Positions 1 through 12,306 of a stretch of DNA of 64,000 nt are shown piece after piece; positions within the stretch are counted from its first letter, which is position 1; each line of letters opens with the position of its first letter. The stretch lies in contig NC_087064.1 in the NCBI RefSeq assembly GCF_963678635.1, positions 69,368,123 through 69,432,122 on the forward strand. Direction: 5' to 3'. This DNA is from Symsagittifera roscoffensis (lineage: Eukaryota; Xenacoelomorpha; Acoela; Convolutidae). The notes beneath the pieces are model-generated. The model did not search any database. It saw nothing but the letters and a program-made list of their open reading frames with translations, and had not been told where the DNA came from. Position numbers and translations under genes: made by a program.

Positions 1-1043
1 GAACTTTGACATCTGTTCTTACGGCAAAAAGATGTTATCACATCTAAATGTTATCACTCGAAAATGTTTTCAGACCAAAACGTTAGATTTCTTGTCATCG
101 CTTGGTTCATCTGAGCTCTAAATTTTATAGCAAACAAAAATCTTTCATCGAATTTTGGTTAAAAGATACCCACAGTAGGTGCAAAAAAAAATCAAACTAA
201 AATAATGTGCTTTTTATTTGTTCTGATAGTTTTGGGACTTATCGGACTGCGTGACTTTTTACCTTGGGTAATACGAGTTTTAGGACTTTTGGAAACTCAC
301 TGGTTCGAAGAAGAAACTTTGAACATCGTTTAAATAAATGCAAACATATTTTTCAACGAACATTTAAGATAGTTAATTTTTTTCTTGACCATAATCCTTG
401 CATGAGTTCGCAAAACTTAAATTAGCTGAAACTGCCGTAATAATAAAACTGCCGGGTACCGAAACTTTCAATATCTTACAAATACCAAATTTTAAACTAG
501 GCAAATCTGATTATTCAGTTCGAGGTTATGATTATTATTGTTCATTGTTTATTACAACAGCGAAGTTGATATACAAAATATGTACTTTTCTCTAAACATT
601 GCTATTGCTCTTGTTTTTACTCGACTAATTCTTCTTGCCATCGGTGCGTATAATATATTTTTTTAAATATTTCAAATTTCTGAAAAACTGTATTTCAAAG
701 TGTTTTTTAAATTAAGCCACTTAGAATTGAGCTTTTCTGAGTCTGATTTTGTAGGTTTGAAAGCTTTGAATTTGGGAGAAATAAATGAAAAGACCCGATG
801 CAAGTACCAAGGGAACCATGGCAAGCCCTGGTTTTTCCGCGTTCAGTTAGCGTTCTTATGTTCTGGCTTTTGTATTTCCATAAATTGCCAGACTGGGCAC
901 CCGAAAATGATAATGTCCCAAGGCGGTTTTTTTTTGCCGCAGAAAAAGTTTGATCCTATTCCCAATCAAAGCCTGAAAACATGCTTGCAAAGGTCTGAAA
1001 AAAAAGATAAAAATGTTTGTTTTTTGTTTCGGTGACGTCATAG
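1..1043. other. AT-rich non-coding flank
   Basis: AT-rich sequence in which I see no reliable exon, RNA gene or recognisable repeat. Short open frames here lack splice context or codon bias. It ends at a possible splice acceptor (TAG at 1041-1043) in front of the candidate exon that follows. Confidence 0.4.
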
Positions 1044-1405
1044 CATGTGGACCAATGGACGACGATGAACCTATCTCAGTTATAAACCGGAAGGATGAAC
1101 ACGAGGTGGTGGGAGAAGTAGGCGAGGGGGGACAAGTGAGCAAGGGGGGACAAGTGAGCGAGGGGACGGGAGAATCAGGTGAGGGGGGACAAATGAGCGA
1201 GGGGACGGGAGAATCAGGTGAGGGGGGACAAGTGAGCGAGGGGACGGGAGAATCAGGTGAGGGGGGACAAGTTAGCGAGGAGACTGGAGAATCAGGTGAG
1301 GGGGGACAAGTGAACGGAGGGGGCGAAGGGGAGGAGAGTGAGGGACAGGGAGAGACGTGGGAGTCACTACTGTTCATCATCGCCAACAAATACCATCCCA
1401 TGGGG
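1044..1405 (+). CDS. Candidate exon with Glu/Gly-rich repeats, cut by gap
   Basis: Possible partial exon of unknown function. A T-rich tract ending in CATAG precedes an open frame that reads CGPMDDDEPISVINRKDE, then 13-residue repeats of the form ESGEGGQVSEGTG, then WESLLFIIANKYHPMG, and enters the assembly gap still open. The composition is acidic and non-repetitive on both sides of the minisatellite, unlike the surrounding AT-rich DNA, which favours real coding sequence. Entry would be in phase 1, the same phase as exon A further right, but nothing shows they belong to one gene. The alternative is an open frame created by a GC-rich minisatellite whose 39-bp unit is a multiple of three. Confidence 0.35.
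1115..1320 (+). repeat. 39-bp minisatellite (13-codon unit)
   Basis: About four to five units of 39 bp, purine-rich and G-rich, built around GAGGGGACGGGAGAATCAGG. The first units are shortened. Because 39 is divisible by three, unit-number changes keep the reading frame open. The strand asymmetry (almost no C on +) could favour R-loop or G-quadruplex structures. Confidence 0.8.
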
Positions 1406-1605
1406 NNNNNNNNNNNNNNNNNNNNNNNNNNNNNNNNNNNNNNNNNNNNNNNNNNNNNNNNNNNNNNNNNNNNNNNNNNNNNNNNNNNNNNNNNNNNNNN
1501 NNNNNNNNNNNNNNNNNNNNNNNNNNNNNNNNNNNNNNNNNNNNNNNNNNNNNNNNNNNNNNNNNNNNNNNNNNNNNNNNNNNNNNNNNNNNNNNNNNNN
1601 NNNNN
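1406..1605. other. Assembly gap (200 N)
   Basis: Exactly 200 unknown bases. The round length suggests a scaffold gap of unknown true size. It sits where the left boundary of the first 2.15-kb repeat unit should be, so repeat content probably caused it. Confidence 0.98.
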
Positions 1606-3761
1606 ACGTGCAACGCATGAATATGCATTTCTCATTAAAAAAGAACAAAATGACACTCCTTTGACCCTACTTTTTAAAATGTTTTCGGAAAGTTCTGTTC
1701 TAATTGCTCAACAATTGTCGAACTTTTTTGCTTCATGCATAGGTCAAATTGTTTTGTTGTTCATCAGTATATGAATCTTGTTTAAAACAAATGGAAAAAT
1801 TTTGTTGTTTTTAACCTAATTAAAAAACCATTAACCTCCGGGCTGGCTGGCTGGTTAACTAAAATAAGAATTATAATAATAATCATCATAAAAATAACAA
1901 CAATAATCATTATAAGGATAATTATCAAATTAAGAATAACATTATTAATAATCATAAAAATCATCAAAATAATCATAATAATCATAAAACGAGAAAAACT
2001 AAAAATCATAAAAATAATCATAATAAAAATAATAATGATGATAATCATTAAAATTTCTTTTAAAATCATAATTTTAATAATCATAATATGAATACAAAAA
2101 TATAAGGATACTAATCATAATAATCAAAATATTAACCATGATAACAAATTTTTTAATCATAATAATAATCATAATCATAATATAATTAACAATCATTATA
2201 ACAATCAGATTAATAATACTCATAATAATCATAGTAATAAACATAATAATTAGTATAACAAGCATGAGAATCATAATAAAAATCAAAGTAATATTACTGA
2301 TGATAATGATAATCATAATAAGAGTAATAACAATAAAAATCAAAACGACCATAATCATAACCATACAAAAACAATAATAATCATAACAATCATAATAACA
2401 GTAATAAAAAACAATAATCATAAGAATCATAATAATAATAACAATCATAATAATACAAATCTTAAGAATAAGAATAAAAGGAAAAAGAATAAAAATAATC
2501 AAAACAAATTTAAATGGTCATATTAATCAAAATAGTCATAATACTAATCATAACCATACTTATAATCAATTTAATTATTTTAACAAAAATCATGTTAAAA
2601 TAATAATAATCAAAAAAATACTCATAATGTTCAGCATAATAAGAATGATAATCAGAATCGTGGTTATCATAATATTACTAATAATAATATTAATAATCAA
2701 AACAAAAATCATAATGATCAGAATAATCATTATAAAAATATTAATATAGCGAACTTGGGCTAAACTTTTGTTCAATTATTCTTTCCATATATTTTAAAAG
2801 TAAAACGTTGCTTCAAAATTTTTTTTGAAAAAGACGTCTCTTTGCAGCCTCTAGGAGACGCAAAAAACGCATTGACTTGACTCGCATTTGAAAATGCTAC
2901 CTCTAGTATTTTAGTCTAGGAACAATTGCTCCTTCGTTGAGACGCTAGGCTGAGACTAGGGGCTGGCAGACCCTTTAGAACTTACGTTAAATGTCGACAG
3001 TTCAAAACAACAATGACAAACTTTAGATGAATCGGAAAAATTAGTTAGGTTTTACTTTAAAATGATTGCAGTTTCAAAAAAAACTTATATAAGATCGATC
3101 AAAATTTTGATCACAGCCAGTTTTCATTCCATGATTCATTTAAATTCAGCCAATTAATCTATTATTAGCCAGAATAATTTCAAGATCAAAGTCACTTGTG
3201 GAGAAACCTAATCTTTTTTTGGTTAAAAAATTGAATCATGCCGATTGCTTTTCAAGATTGATTTGGATTGGTTTTCAAGTTCATATCAAAGCCTAGACAA
3301 TCGGCAATGTGATTTCTGTTCAAATGTAAACCGCATTTAGCAGCTTGCTTGTTGCTTTGTTTTGCTTCGAAAAATTTTTGCAATTAAAGCTTCGATGTTT
3401 ACCAACGCTATGGTTCCGGATTCCTTTTAAGTAAATTTCACCTTGATTCTAACATTTGGTATTAAAAAAGGGTGAAAATATAGTGGGGTTATATGAAAAG
3501 GGTTTAAGAAAAAAGAAGTTAAAAGCGCGGGTTGATAAGCTTGGGAACCGTGTTATTAAAGTCTTTTGTCGAAATGTGCATCTCCACAAAAAGCTAATTT
3601 TGAAAGCTTCAAGTAGCGCTTCCGTGGTAACACAAGTTTTCTATTAGGTGGAAACTGAGTCTGAAAAAAAACTAGAAAAAAACAGTTTCTGATTTGGTGT
3701 TTCATTTTGTTTATTTTTTGCTTTTCGAGGAAAAAATTTGTCAATTATGCTTAACTCACTA
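1606..3761 (+). repeat. 2.15-kb tandem unit, copy 1
   Basis: Begins ACGTGCAACGCATGAATATG, continues through a short non-repetitive head, an AAT/CAT array (about 1858-2755) and a non-repetitive tail of about 1 kb. The same order recurs from 3762 and, in part, from 5911. The head and array match copy 2 almost perfectly. The last roughly 300 bases are visibly more diverged from copy 2. I see no gene in it. Confidence 0.9.
1858..2755 (+). repeat. Degenerate AAT/CAT trinucleotide array
   Basis: Nearly uninterrupted AAT and CAT triplets on + (ATT/ATG on -), with AGA, AAA and ACA variants. The period of three makes long open frames on both strands that encode only I, M, N, H, K, L or Y runs. These are not genes. 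Confidence 0.95.
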
Positions 3762-5910
3762 ACGTGCAACGCATGAATATGCATTTCTCATTAAAAAAGT
3801 ACAAAATGACACTCCTTTGACCCTACTTTTTAAAATGTTTTCGGAAAGTTCTGTGCTAATTGCTCAACAATTGTCGAACTTTTTTGCTTCATGCATAGGT
3901 CAAATTGTTTTGTTGTTCATCAGTATATGAATCTTGTTTAAAACAAATGGAAAAATTTTGTTGTTTTTAACCTAATTAAAAAACCATTAACCTCCGGGCT
4001 GGCTGGCTGGTTAACTAAAATAAGAATTATAATAATAATCATCATAAAAATAACAACAATAATCATTATAAGGATAATTATCAAATTAAGAATAACATTA
4101 ATAATAATCATAAAAATCATCAAAATAATCATAATAATCATAAAACGAGAAAAACTAAAAATCATAAAAATAATCATAATAAAAATAATAATGATAATAA
4201 TCATTATAATTTCTTTAAAAATCATAATTTTAATTATCTTAATATGAATACAAAAATATAAGGATACTAATCATAATAATCAAAATATTAACCATGAAAA
4301 CAAATTTCTTAATCATAATCATAATCATAATCATAATATAATTAACAATCATTATAACAATCAGATTAATAATACTCATAATAATCATAGTAATAAACAT
4401 AATAATTAGAATAACAAGCATGAGAATCATAATAAAAATCAAAGTAATATTACTGATGATAATGATAATCATAATAGGAGTAATAACAATAAAAATCAAA
4501 ACGACCATAATCATAACCATACAAAAACAATAATAATCATAATAATCATAATAACAGTAATAAAACACAATAATCATAAGAATCATAATAATAATAACAA
4601 TCATAATAATACAAATCTTAAGAATAAGAATAAAAGGAATAAGAATAAAAATAATCAAAGCAAATTTAAATGGTCATATTAATCAAAATAGTCATAATAC
4701 TAATCATAACCATACTTATAATCAATTTAATTATTTTAACAAAAATCATATTAATATAATAATAATCAAAAAAATACTCATAATGTTCATCATAATAAGA
4801 ATGATAATCAGAATCGTGGTTATCATAATATTACTAATAATAATATTAATAATCAAAACAAAAATCATAATGATCAGAATAATCATTATAAAAATATTAA
4901 TATAGCGAACTTGGGCTAAACTTTTGTTCAATTATTCTTTCCATATATTTTAAAAGTAAAACGTTGCTTGAAATTTTTTTTTTTGAAAAAGACGTCTCTT
5001 TGCAGCCTCTAGGAGACGCAAAAAACGCATTGACTTGACTCGCATTTGAAAATGCTACCTCTAGTATTTTAGTCCAGGAACAATTGCTCCTTCGTTGAGA
5101 CGCTAGGCTGAGACTAGGGGCTGGCAGACCCTTTAGAACTTACGTTAAATGTCGACAGTTCAAAACAACAATGACAAGCTTTAGATGAATCGGAAAAATT
5201 AGTTAGGTTTTACTTTAAAATGATTGCAGTTTCAAAATATAAGATCGATCAAAATTTTGGTCACAGCCAGTTTTCATTCCATGATTCATTTAAATTCAGC
5301 CAATTAATCTATTATTAGCCAGAATAATTTCAAGATCAAAGTCACTTGTGGAGAAACCTAATCTTTTTTTGGTTAAAAAATTGAATCATGCCGATTGCTT
5401 TTCAAGATTGATTTGGATTGGTTTTCAAGTTCATATCAAAGCCTAGACAATCGGCAATGTGATTTCTGTTCAAATCTAAACCGCATTTAGCAGCTTGCTT
5501 GTTGCTTTGTTTTGCTTCGAAAAAATTTTTGCAATTAAAGCTTCGATGTTTACCGACGCTATGGTTCCGGATTCCTTTCAAGTAAATTTCACCTTGATTC
5601 TAACATTTGGTATTAAAAAGGGGTAAAAATGTAGTGGGGTTATATGAAAAGAGTTTTAAAAAAATAAAATTTAAAAGCGCGGGGTGAAAAGCTTGGGAAC
5701 CATGTTATTAAAATCTTTTGTCGAATTGTGCTTCTCCACAAAAAACTAATTTCTAAAGCTCCAAGTAGCGCTTCCGTGCTAACACAAGTTTTCTTTTAGA
5801 TGAAAACTGAGTCTGAAAAAAAACTGGAAAAAACTTTCTGATTTGTTTTTTCGTTTTGTTTATTTTTCGCTTTTCGAGAAAAATTATTGTCAATTATGCT
5901 TAACTCACTA
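3762..5910 (+). repeat. 2.15-kb tandem unit, copy 2
   Basis: Second copy, offset 2156 bases from copy 1 at the head. Its AAT/CAT array spans about 4013-4912. It differs from copy 1 at scattered positions in the array, lacks a short AT segment near 5237, and differs more strongly after about 5610, where copy 1 has several substitutions and indels. Confidence 0.9.
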
Positions 5911-6167
5911 ATGTGCAACGGATGAGTTTGCTTTTCTCATTAAAAAAAGTGCAAAAATGACACTCCTTTGACCTTTCTTTTTAAAATGTTTTCGGAAAAT
6001 TCTGTGCTAGTTGCTCAGCAACTGTCTAACTTTTTTGCTTCGTGCATAGGTCAACTCGATTTGCTGTTCATCAGTATGTGATTTTTGTCCAAAATAATTG
6101 CAAAAAAATTGTTGTTTTTAACCTACATAAAACACAAATAACCTCCGAGCTGACTGGCTGGTTAACT
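5911..6167 (+). repeat. Third, diverged head of the 2.15-kb unit
   Basis: Starts ATGTGCAACGGATGAGTTTG and matches the heads at 1606 and 3762 with many more substitutions than those two show to each other. It runs into the large AAT/CAT array without a recognisable tail. Confidence 0.85.
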
Positions 6168-9100
6168 AAAGTAATAATCATCGTAATAATCATAAAAGTA
6201 ATAACAATAATAATCATAATAGTAATACTTATCAAAATCATAATAACATTAATAATAATCAAAATAATAATCAAAAAAATCATAATCATAATAATAAGAA
6301 CAAAATTAATAATCATAATTATAATCATAAAAAACTAATCATCATAAAAAATCATTATGATTTTAAAAAATAATCGTAATAATCCTAATAATCATAAGAA
6401 TAACAAAAATCATAAGCATAATAATCATAATAATCAAAACAATAATCATTATAATAAAGTTAATCATAATAATGGTCATCATAATAATAATCTCAATCAT
6501 AATAATCATTATAATAACCATAATAATCATAATAAAAACCTTAAGAATCATAAAAATAGTAAGCATAATAATCATAATAGTCAAAATAATCAAAATATTA
6601 ACCATGATAAAAAAATTAATAATCATAAATATTAATCATAATCATAATTTTTTTCATAATAATCAAAATGATAGTCATAATAATATTCATAATCATAATA
6701 TTGATAGCAATCATTATAACAATCATATTAATGAAAATCATTATAATCATAATAATAAACATAAGAATAAGAAGGATAAGAATAAGAATGATGAGAATAA
6801 GAATCATAATAAAAATCAAATAATAAAACTGATAATAATGACAATCATAATAATCCTAATAACAATCATAATCATAATGATAATAACAATAATCATACAA
6901 AAAACAATAATAATCAAAATAATCATCATAAAAATATTTTGAAAAACTAATCAAAAGAATCATAATAATAATTTTTTAATAATAATCATGATAATACAAA
7001 TCAAAAGAAAGAGAATAATAGAAAGAATAATAATAAAAATAATCAAAATATTAATCGTAATGGTCATAATAATCAAAATAGTCATAAAAATAATCACAAC
7101 CATACTAATAATCAATTTAATTATCATAAAAATATATTTATAATCATAATATAAATCATAATAATCATAATAGTGAGAATGATAATCATAATAATAGTAA
7201 TCATAATAAAACTAATAATCATATTAATAAAACATATTAAAAATCATAATAATCATAAAAATAATTATAACGGTATTAATACGAATCATAATCCTAATAA
7301 TAATCATAATATTGATAATCAAAATAATCAAAAGAATTAGAAAAATCAAAATAAAAATAATCATAGAAAAAAATTATCATAAAAAGAATAATAATAGGAA
7401 TAAGAATACGAATAGTCACAGAAAATAATCATAATCAAATAATATTAATCATCATAATAATAATTATAATCATGACAAAAATAATTATAATAATAAAAAA
7501 CAATCATATTCATAATAATCATAATCATAATAATCATAAAAATAGTAATAAAATAATACTAATCATAATAAGAACAATCATAAGAATAAGAATAAAAATA
7601 ATCATAATCATAATACTAATCATATTAATATTAATCATAACAATAACCATAATAATAATTATAGTAATGATAAAGGTAATCAAAATCATAAAAAATAATC
7701 ATAATCATAAAAATAATCATAAAATCATCATAATATTAGTAATAATATAAAACTAATCAATATAATAATCATAATCATAATAATCATAAAAATCATAGTA
7801 AAAATCATGACAATACAAATAATAAAAGAACAAGAATAATAGGAATAAAAATAAAAATAACAAAATCATAATCATAATGATCATAATCATAATAATAATC
7901 AATTTAATTATCATAACAATCATCATAATAATATAATAATAATAATATTAATCATAATCATAATCAGAGTAAGAATAAGAATAAGAATAATCATAGCAAG
8001 AATCACAATCTTTATATTAATAATAATCAGAATAATAATTAAAATAATGATAAAAATAATCATATTCAAAAAAAAATCATATTGATAATAATAAAAATCA
8101 AATAATCATAATACTAGTAAAATAATAAAACTAAATAATCTCAATAATAACAATAAAAAGAACAAGAATAAAAAATCATAATAATCATACTAATCATAAT
8201 CGTAACCATGATAATACAAATCATAAGTTAAGAATTGTAGGAATAAGAAAAAAAATAGTAAAATCATAATCATAAAGGTCATTAATCATAATAGCCATAA
8301 TAAAAATCACAATCAAAACTAACAATCAAATTAATTATTATAACAACCATCATAATAATATACTAATAATCATAACTATAATTAAAATAATCATTATAAA
8401 AATCATAGTAAGAATAAGAATAAGAATAATCATTATAACAATCATAATCATAATAATATTCATAATAATAATTATGATAATGATAAAAATAATGATAATT
8501 ATAAAAATTAATCATATTGATCATAATAACAATCATAATTAAAATCATAATAAAAATAAAATAATACGAATCATAAAAATCACAATAGTAAGAATAAGAA
8601 TCATAATAATCATAATAATGGTAAAAATATAAAACGAATCATAATAATAACAATAGTAAGAATAAGAATCATATTAATCATAATCATAATCATAATGAAA
8701 ATAATAATAATAATTATAATAGTGATAAAAACAATCATAACAATTTAAAAAGTCATATTTATAATCATAATAATCATAATAATCATAATAAAAGTAATAA
8801 TTTAATACTAATCATAAAAATAACAATAGTAAGAATAAGAATCATAATAATCATAATAATGGTAAAAATATAAAACTAATCATAATAATAACAATAGTAA
8901 GAACAAGAATCATTTTAATCATAATCATAATCATTAGAAAATCATAATAATAATTTTATTAATGATAAAAACCATCATAACAATTAAAAAAATAATCATA
9001 TTTGTAATAATAATAATCATAATAATCATACTAATAGTAATAATGTAATACTAATCATAATAATAACAATTGTAAGGATAAGAATCATATTAATCATAAT

Positions 9101-10474
9101 CATAATAAAAATCATATTATTAATCATAACCATAACAATAATCATAATAATAATTATAACATTGATAAAAATAATCATCATAAAAAAAAAATCTTTATCA
9201 TAAGAATAATGATAATAATTATAATTATAATAATCGTAATAATATAATACTAATCATAATAATAATCATAATAACCATAATAATGATAATAGTAATCATA
9301 TTGATAAACTTGATAATACAAATAATAAGAATAAGAATATTAGGAATAAGAATAAAAATGAGCAAAATAATAATCATAATGGACATAATAATCATAATAT
9401 CCATAATAATAATCACAACCATGCTAATAATCAATTTAATTATCATAACAAGAATCAGAATAATATTATAATAATCATAATTATAATCATAATCATCATA
9501 ATCATAATCATGATCATAATAAAACTAATCATAATCATAATCATAATAATAATCATGGTAATGATAATCATAATAATCAAAAGAATCATAAAAATCATAA
9601 TAATCATAATCATAATCATAATAATAGTAAGAAGGAGAATAAGAATCATATTAGTCTTAATAATAATCAAAACAATATTCATAATGATGATAAAAATAAA
9701 CAAAATGATAAAAAAATTTCATATCAATAATCATAATAATCATAATAATCATAATAAAAGTAATAATTAAATACTAATCATAATAATACAAAAAGTAAGA
9801 ATAAGAAGAATCATAATCATAACTTTATTAAAAATAATAATCACAATAATCATAATAATAATTAGATTAATGATTAAAAATAATCATAATAATGAAACAT
9901 AATCATCATCATAATAATAATCATTATAATAATCATAATAATCATAATAATAGTAATAATGTAATACCAATCATCATAATAATCATAATAATCATAATAA
10001 AAATCATAATAATTATAATACTAATCATTTTGATAATAAGAATCATAATAATCATAATCATAATATATAAAATTAAAATAATCATTAAATAATAATCATA
10101 TTAATCATAATAATAATCATAAACAAAAATCTTAACAATGATAAAAATCATAATAATAATCATAATAATAATCAAAACAATCATAATAATCGTAATAATT
10201 TAAATTAATCATAATAAAAACAATAGTAAGAATAAGAATCATAATAACCATAATCATATTAATAACTTTATTAATAATAATAATCATAACAATAATCATA
10301 ACAATAATTATAATAAGATAAAAAATAATGATAAAAAGGAAAAATAATCATAATCATGATAATAATAATCAGAATAATAATCATAATAATAAAATTCATA
10401 ATAATCATAATAATCGTAAAAATATAATACTAATCATAATAGTAATCATAAGGATAATACTAATCATATTGATA
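6168..10474 (+). repeat. 4.3-kb AAT/CAT array
   Basis: A continuous degenerate trinucleotide array, the longest in the window. Longer internal periods appear, for example recurring blocks with AACAATAGTAAGAATAAGAA near 8650, 8820 and 8890, so it grew by block duplication as well as by slippage. From about 8297 rightward it is also present in the next duplicated unit (12307 on). Open frames inside are artefacts of the triplet period. Confidence 0.95.
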
Positions 10475-10482
10475 ATAAGAAT

Positions 10483-10876
10483 CAGGGGCGGATTTAGGGG
10501 GGGGGGGGGGGGCGGTGGGCGGTCCCCCTTTGATACTTTTTCAGAAATCCATTTTTGGCCGACCGACCCTAAAATTTTTCTTAAGGCGCCTTTGGCGCCA
10601 ATATATACTAACTTTGAGGGGGAGCGCGCGTCAAAAAAAAAACGCGATGTTTTGTCAAAATTTTTCAAAAAGTGCCCAAAAACGGCTTTTTTGACTGTTT
10701 TTTCAAAAATCTGCCTGCGGCGCAGAAAATTTTGCCAAAATAGGGGTAAAACAGTGCTTTGGGAGAGCTCGAAAAATCAATTTGGTCAGCCTAAAAAAAA
10801 AAGGTCGTCAAAATTTTGGAAAAATTTTTGAAAATCCACTCCCCCCCCCCTCGAGAAAACCCTAGATCCGCCCCTG
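10483..10876 (+). mobile_element. hAT-like MITE, 394 bp, copy 1
   Basis: Terminal inverted repeats read CAGGGGCGGATTTAGGG at the left and, on the other strand, CAGGGGCGGATCTAGGG at the right. It is flanked by a perfect 8-bp target-site duplication ATAAGAAT (10475-10482 and 10877-10884). An 8-bp duplication and CAG...CTG ends are hallmarks of the hAT superfamily. There is no transposase, so it is non-autonomous. It sits inside the AAT/CAT array, and the open frames across it are chance frames. Confidence 0.9.
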
Positions 10877-10884
10877 ATAAGAAT

Positions 10885-11132
10885 CATAAAAATCATAATC
10901 AAAAATATAAAATAATATTAAATAATAATGATAATAATCATAATAATATTCATAAAAATAATCATAATAATAATCCTAATAATCATAATACTAATAAAGA
11001 TAATAATAAGACTCTTAATAATTATCATAATAATAATCATAATAATGATATTAATCATAATTATAATAATAATCATAATAATCATAATAATCATAATCAT
11101 AATAATAACCATAATAATAATAAGACCAAAAT
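10885..11132 (+). repeat. AAT/CAT array, right of MITE
   Basis: Continuation of the trinucleotide array interrupted by the MITE. It ends where unique sequence upstream of exon A begins (AAGACCAAAATTGAGGG). Confidence 0.9.
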
Positions 11133-11211
11133 TGAGGGACTGTATTTCAACTATCAGGACGCTATTTGGATTAACTGTGTTTGAAAACTGATAACTTGTC
11201 GTTCTTCCTAG

Positions 11212-11354
11212 GCTCCTGTTGCGAGTTCCAGACGAGTGTGTACAGATACGAAGGTCAAATGAGGGGCGTGTCTCCTGACGATTACTACGCACGAGTCATG
11301 CAGCTCTCACTGGACTCACCCGACAGCAGAACCAGAGATCTCAACTATGTTCAG
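11212..11354 (+). CDS. Exon A, copy 1 (unrecognised gene)
   Basis: Internal exon of 143 nt, preceded by GTTCTTCCTAG and followed by GTGAGA. It enters in codon phase 1 and leaves in phase 0. The peptide starts SCCEFQTSVYRYEGQMRG and ends SRTRDLNYVQ. Codon use and GC content stand out from the AT-rich surroundings, and both splice sites are good. I do not recognise the family and assign no function. By eye the exon is base-identical in all three copies, while its flanking intron has single-base differences. It is followed by candidate micro-exon M and by exon B. Confidence 0.75.
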
Positions 11355-11825
11355 GTGAGAGGAAATTGAAGGAAACAGGAAAAAAGTTGAAGGAAACAGG
11401 ATAAATAGGAAAATTAGAATTGAAAGTAGGATAATTCCTAGGTCCATAGGATTCGTTTTACGTTTTCACTGATTCGTTCAATGTTGGTATGTTTCAAGCG
11501 ACTCGAAAACAACGAAATGAAAAATGATGACTTCAAATGCAGTATTAAAAATTATTTTAAGACTGGATTAAAAATCCTTATTATTAAGCTATAATTGTAC
11601 GCTTTGTAATGTTATCTCTTTAGAAGAAAGTTAAAGAAATATTGTGCCAGGCGCGACTTTGAGCTAACCGTTTTAAACAGAACTTTTTGGAAAACTTGTT
11701 AGAGCACTTACTAGATGCATGTTAAATCTTTTTTGACTTTACATGGATTGTGGCCTGAAGATTTGACAAAAAAAAACGTTTTTGTTTTTTTTCCACTAAT
11801 CATTTTTTTACAATTTTTTTTTCAG

Positions 11826-11855
11826 AGCAGGGATGAAATTGAGGGGAGGAGGGAG
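11826..11855 (+). CDS. Candidate 30-nt micro-exon M, copy 1
   Basis: A long polypyrimidine tract ending TTTCAG precedes 30 nt encoding SRDEIEGRRE, followed by a GTATGC donor. It is in phase 0 at both ends, so it fits exactly between A (leaves phase 0) and B (enters phase 0). Whether it is used is unproven; strong splice signals and phase are the only evidence. Confidence 0.5.
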
Positions 11856-11889
11856 GTATGCCCTGTTGTCAGTTGTCAGTTATTTGATC

Positions 11890-12115
11890 CCCTAGCCACT
11901 TAGAGGTTCGACGGCGCTAACTATGTTCTAGGGCAACTAAAAGCGCCTTCGGTGCTAAAATATAAGGAGGATGGCCCTAAAATTGTTCTCAGGGCGACTA
12001 AAGAAGTCATTATGTACTAATTTTGAGGAGCGTCACAACCTCTCAAAAATTTTCAATAAAATCTATTAAATTTTTTAAAAGCCGTTTGGCCGTTATTTTT
12101 TTAAAACTCAATTCG
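11890..12115 (+). mobile_element. Old MITE relic inside the A-B intron
   Basis: Stretches such as GGCGCTAACTATG, AAGCGCCTTCGGTGC and TAATTTTGAGGAGCGTCAC resemble the interior of the 394-bp MITE (AAGGCGCCTTTGGCGCC, ACTAACTTTGAGGGGGAGCG), but no intact terminal repeats remain. It is carried along in every duplicated copy. Confidence 0.5.
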
Positions 12116-12266
12116 GACCTTGAGAAGGATATGCAATCTCGTTCAAAGTTCCGTCGATGAAGAATAGAGATTCATAAGCTGAATTGTTTTAATATTGTAG
12201 AATCAATTCAAGTTTATAGCACTTTCCAGTAGGGATTGTTTCTTTTGAGATTAGCTTACGTTTCAG

Positions 12267-12306
12267 GGGATGTTTGTGCGTGAAATATGCAAGAATGTCG
12301 TCACCA
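12267..12306 (+). pseudogene. Exon B, copy 1, cut off by duplication breakpoint
   Basis: Starts after TTACGTTTCAG and encodes GMFVREICKNVVT, then stops matching exon B at 12306 and runs into AAT/CAT array sequence that matches the DNA from 8297 on. The four bases CCAT are shared by both partners at the join. This is the junction of the roughly 4.0-kb tandem duplication. The copy lacks about three quarters of the exon and its splice donor. Confidence 0.85.

Noticed and set aside
1406-1605. Frames and period crossing the N block
   Set aside because: Unknown bases; nothing can be read there.
6168-10474. Many long open frames on both strands encoding I/M/N/H/K-rich peptides
   Set aside because: They follow from a period-three AAT/CAT array that rarely makes stops. 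Composition is non-protein-like, and opposite-strand frames mirror each other.
10500-10830. Open frames across the hAT-like MITE (also in copies at 14518 and 20952)
   Set aside because: They start in array DNA and cross a non-coding element; frames change between copies with homopolymer length.
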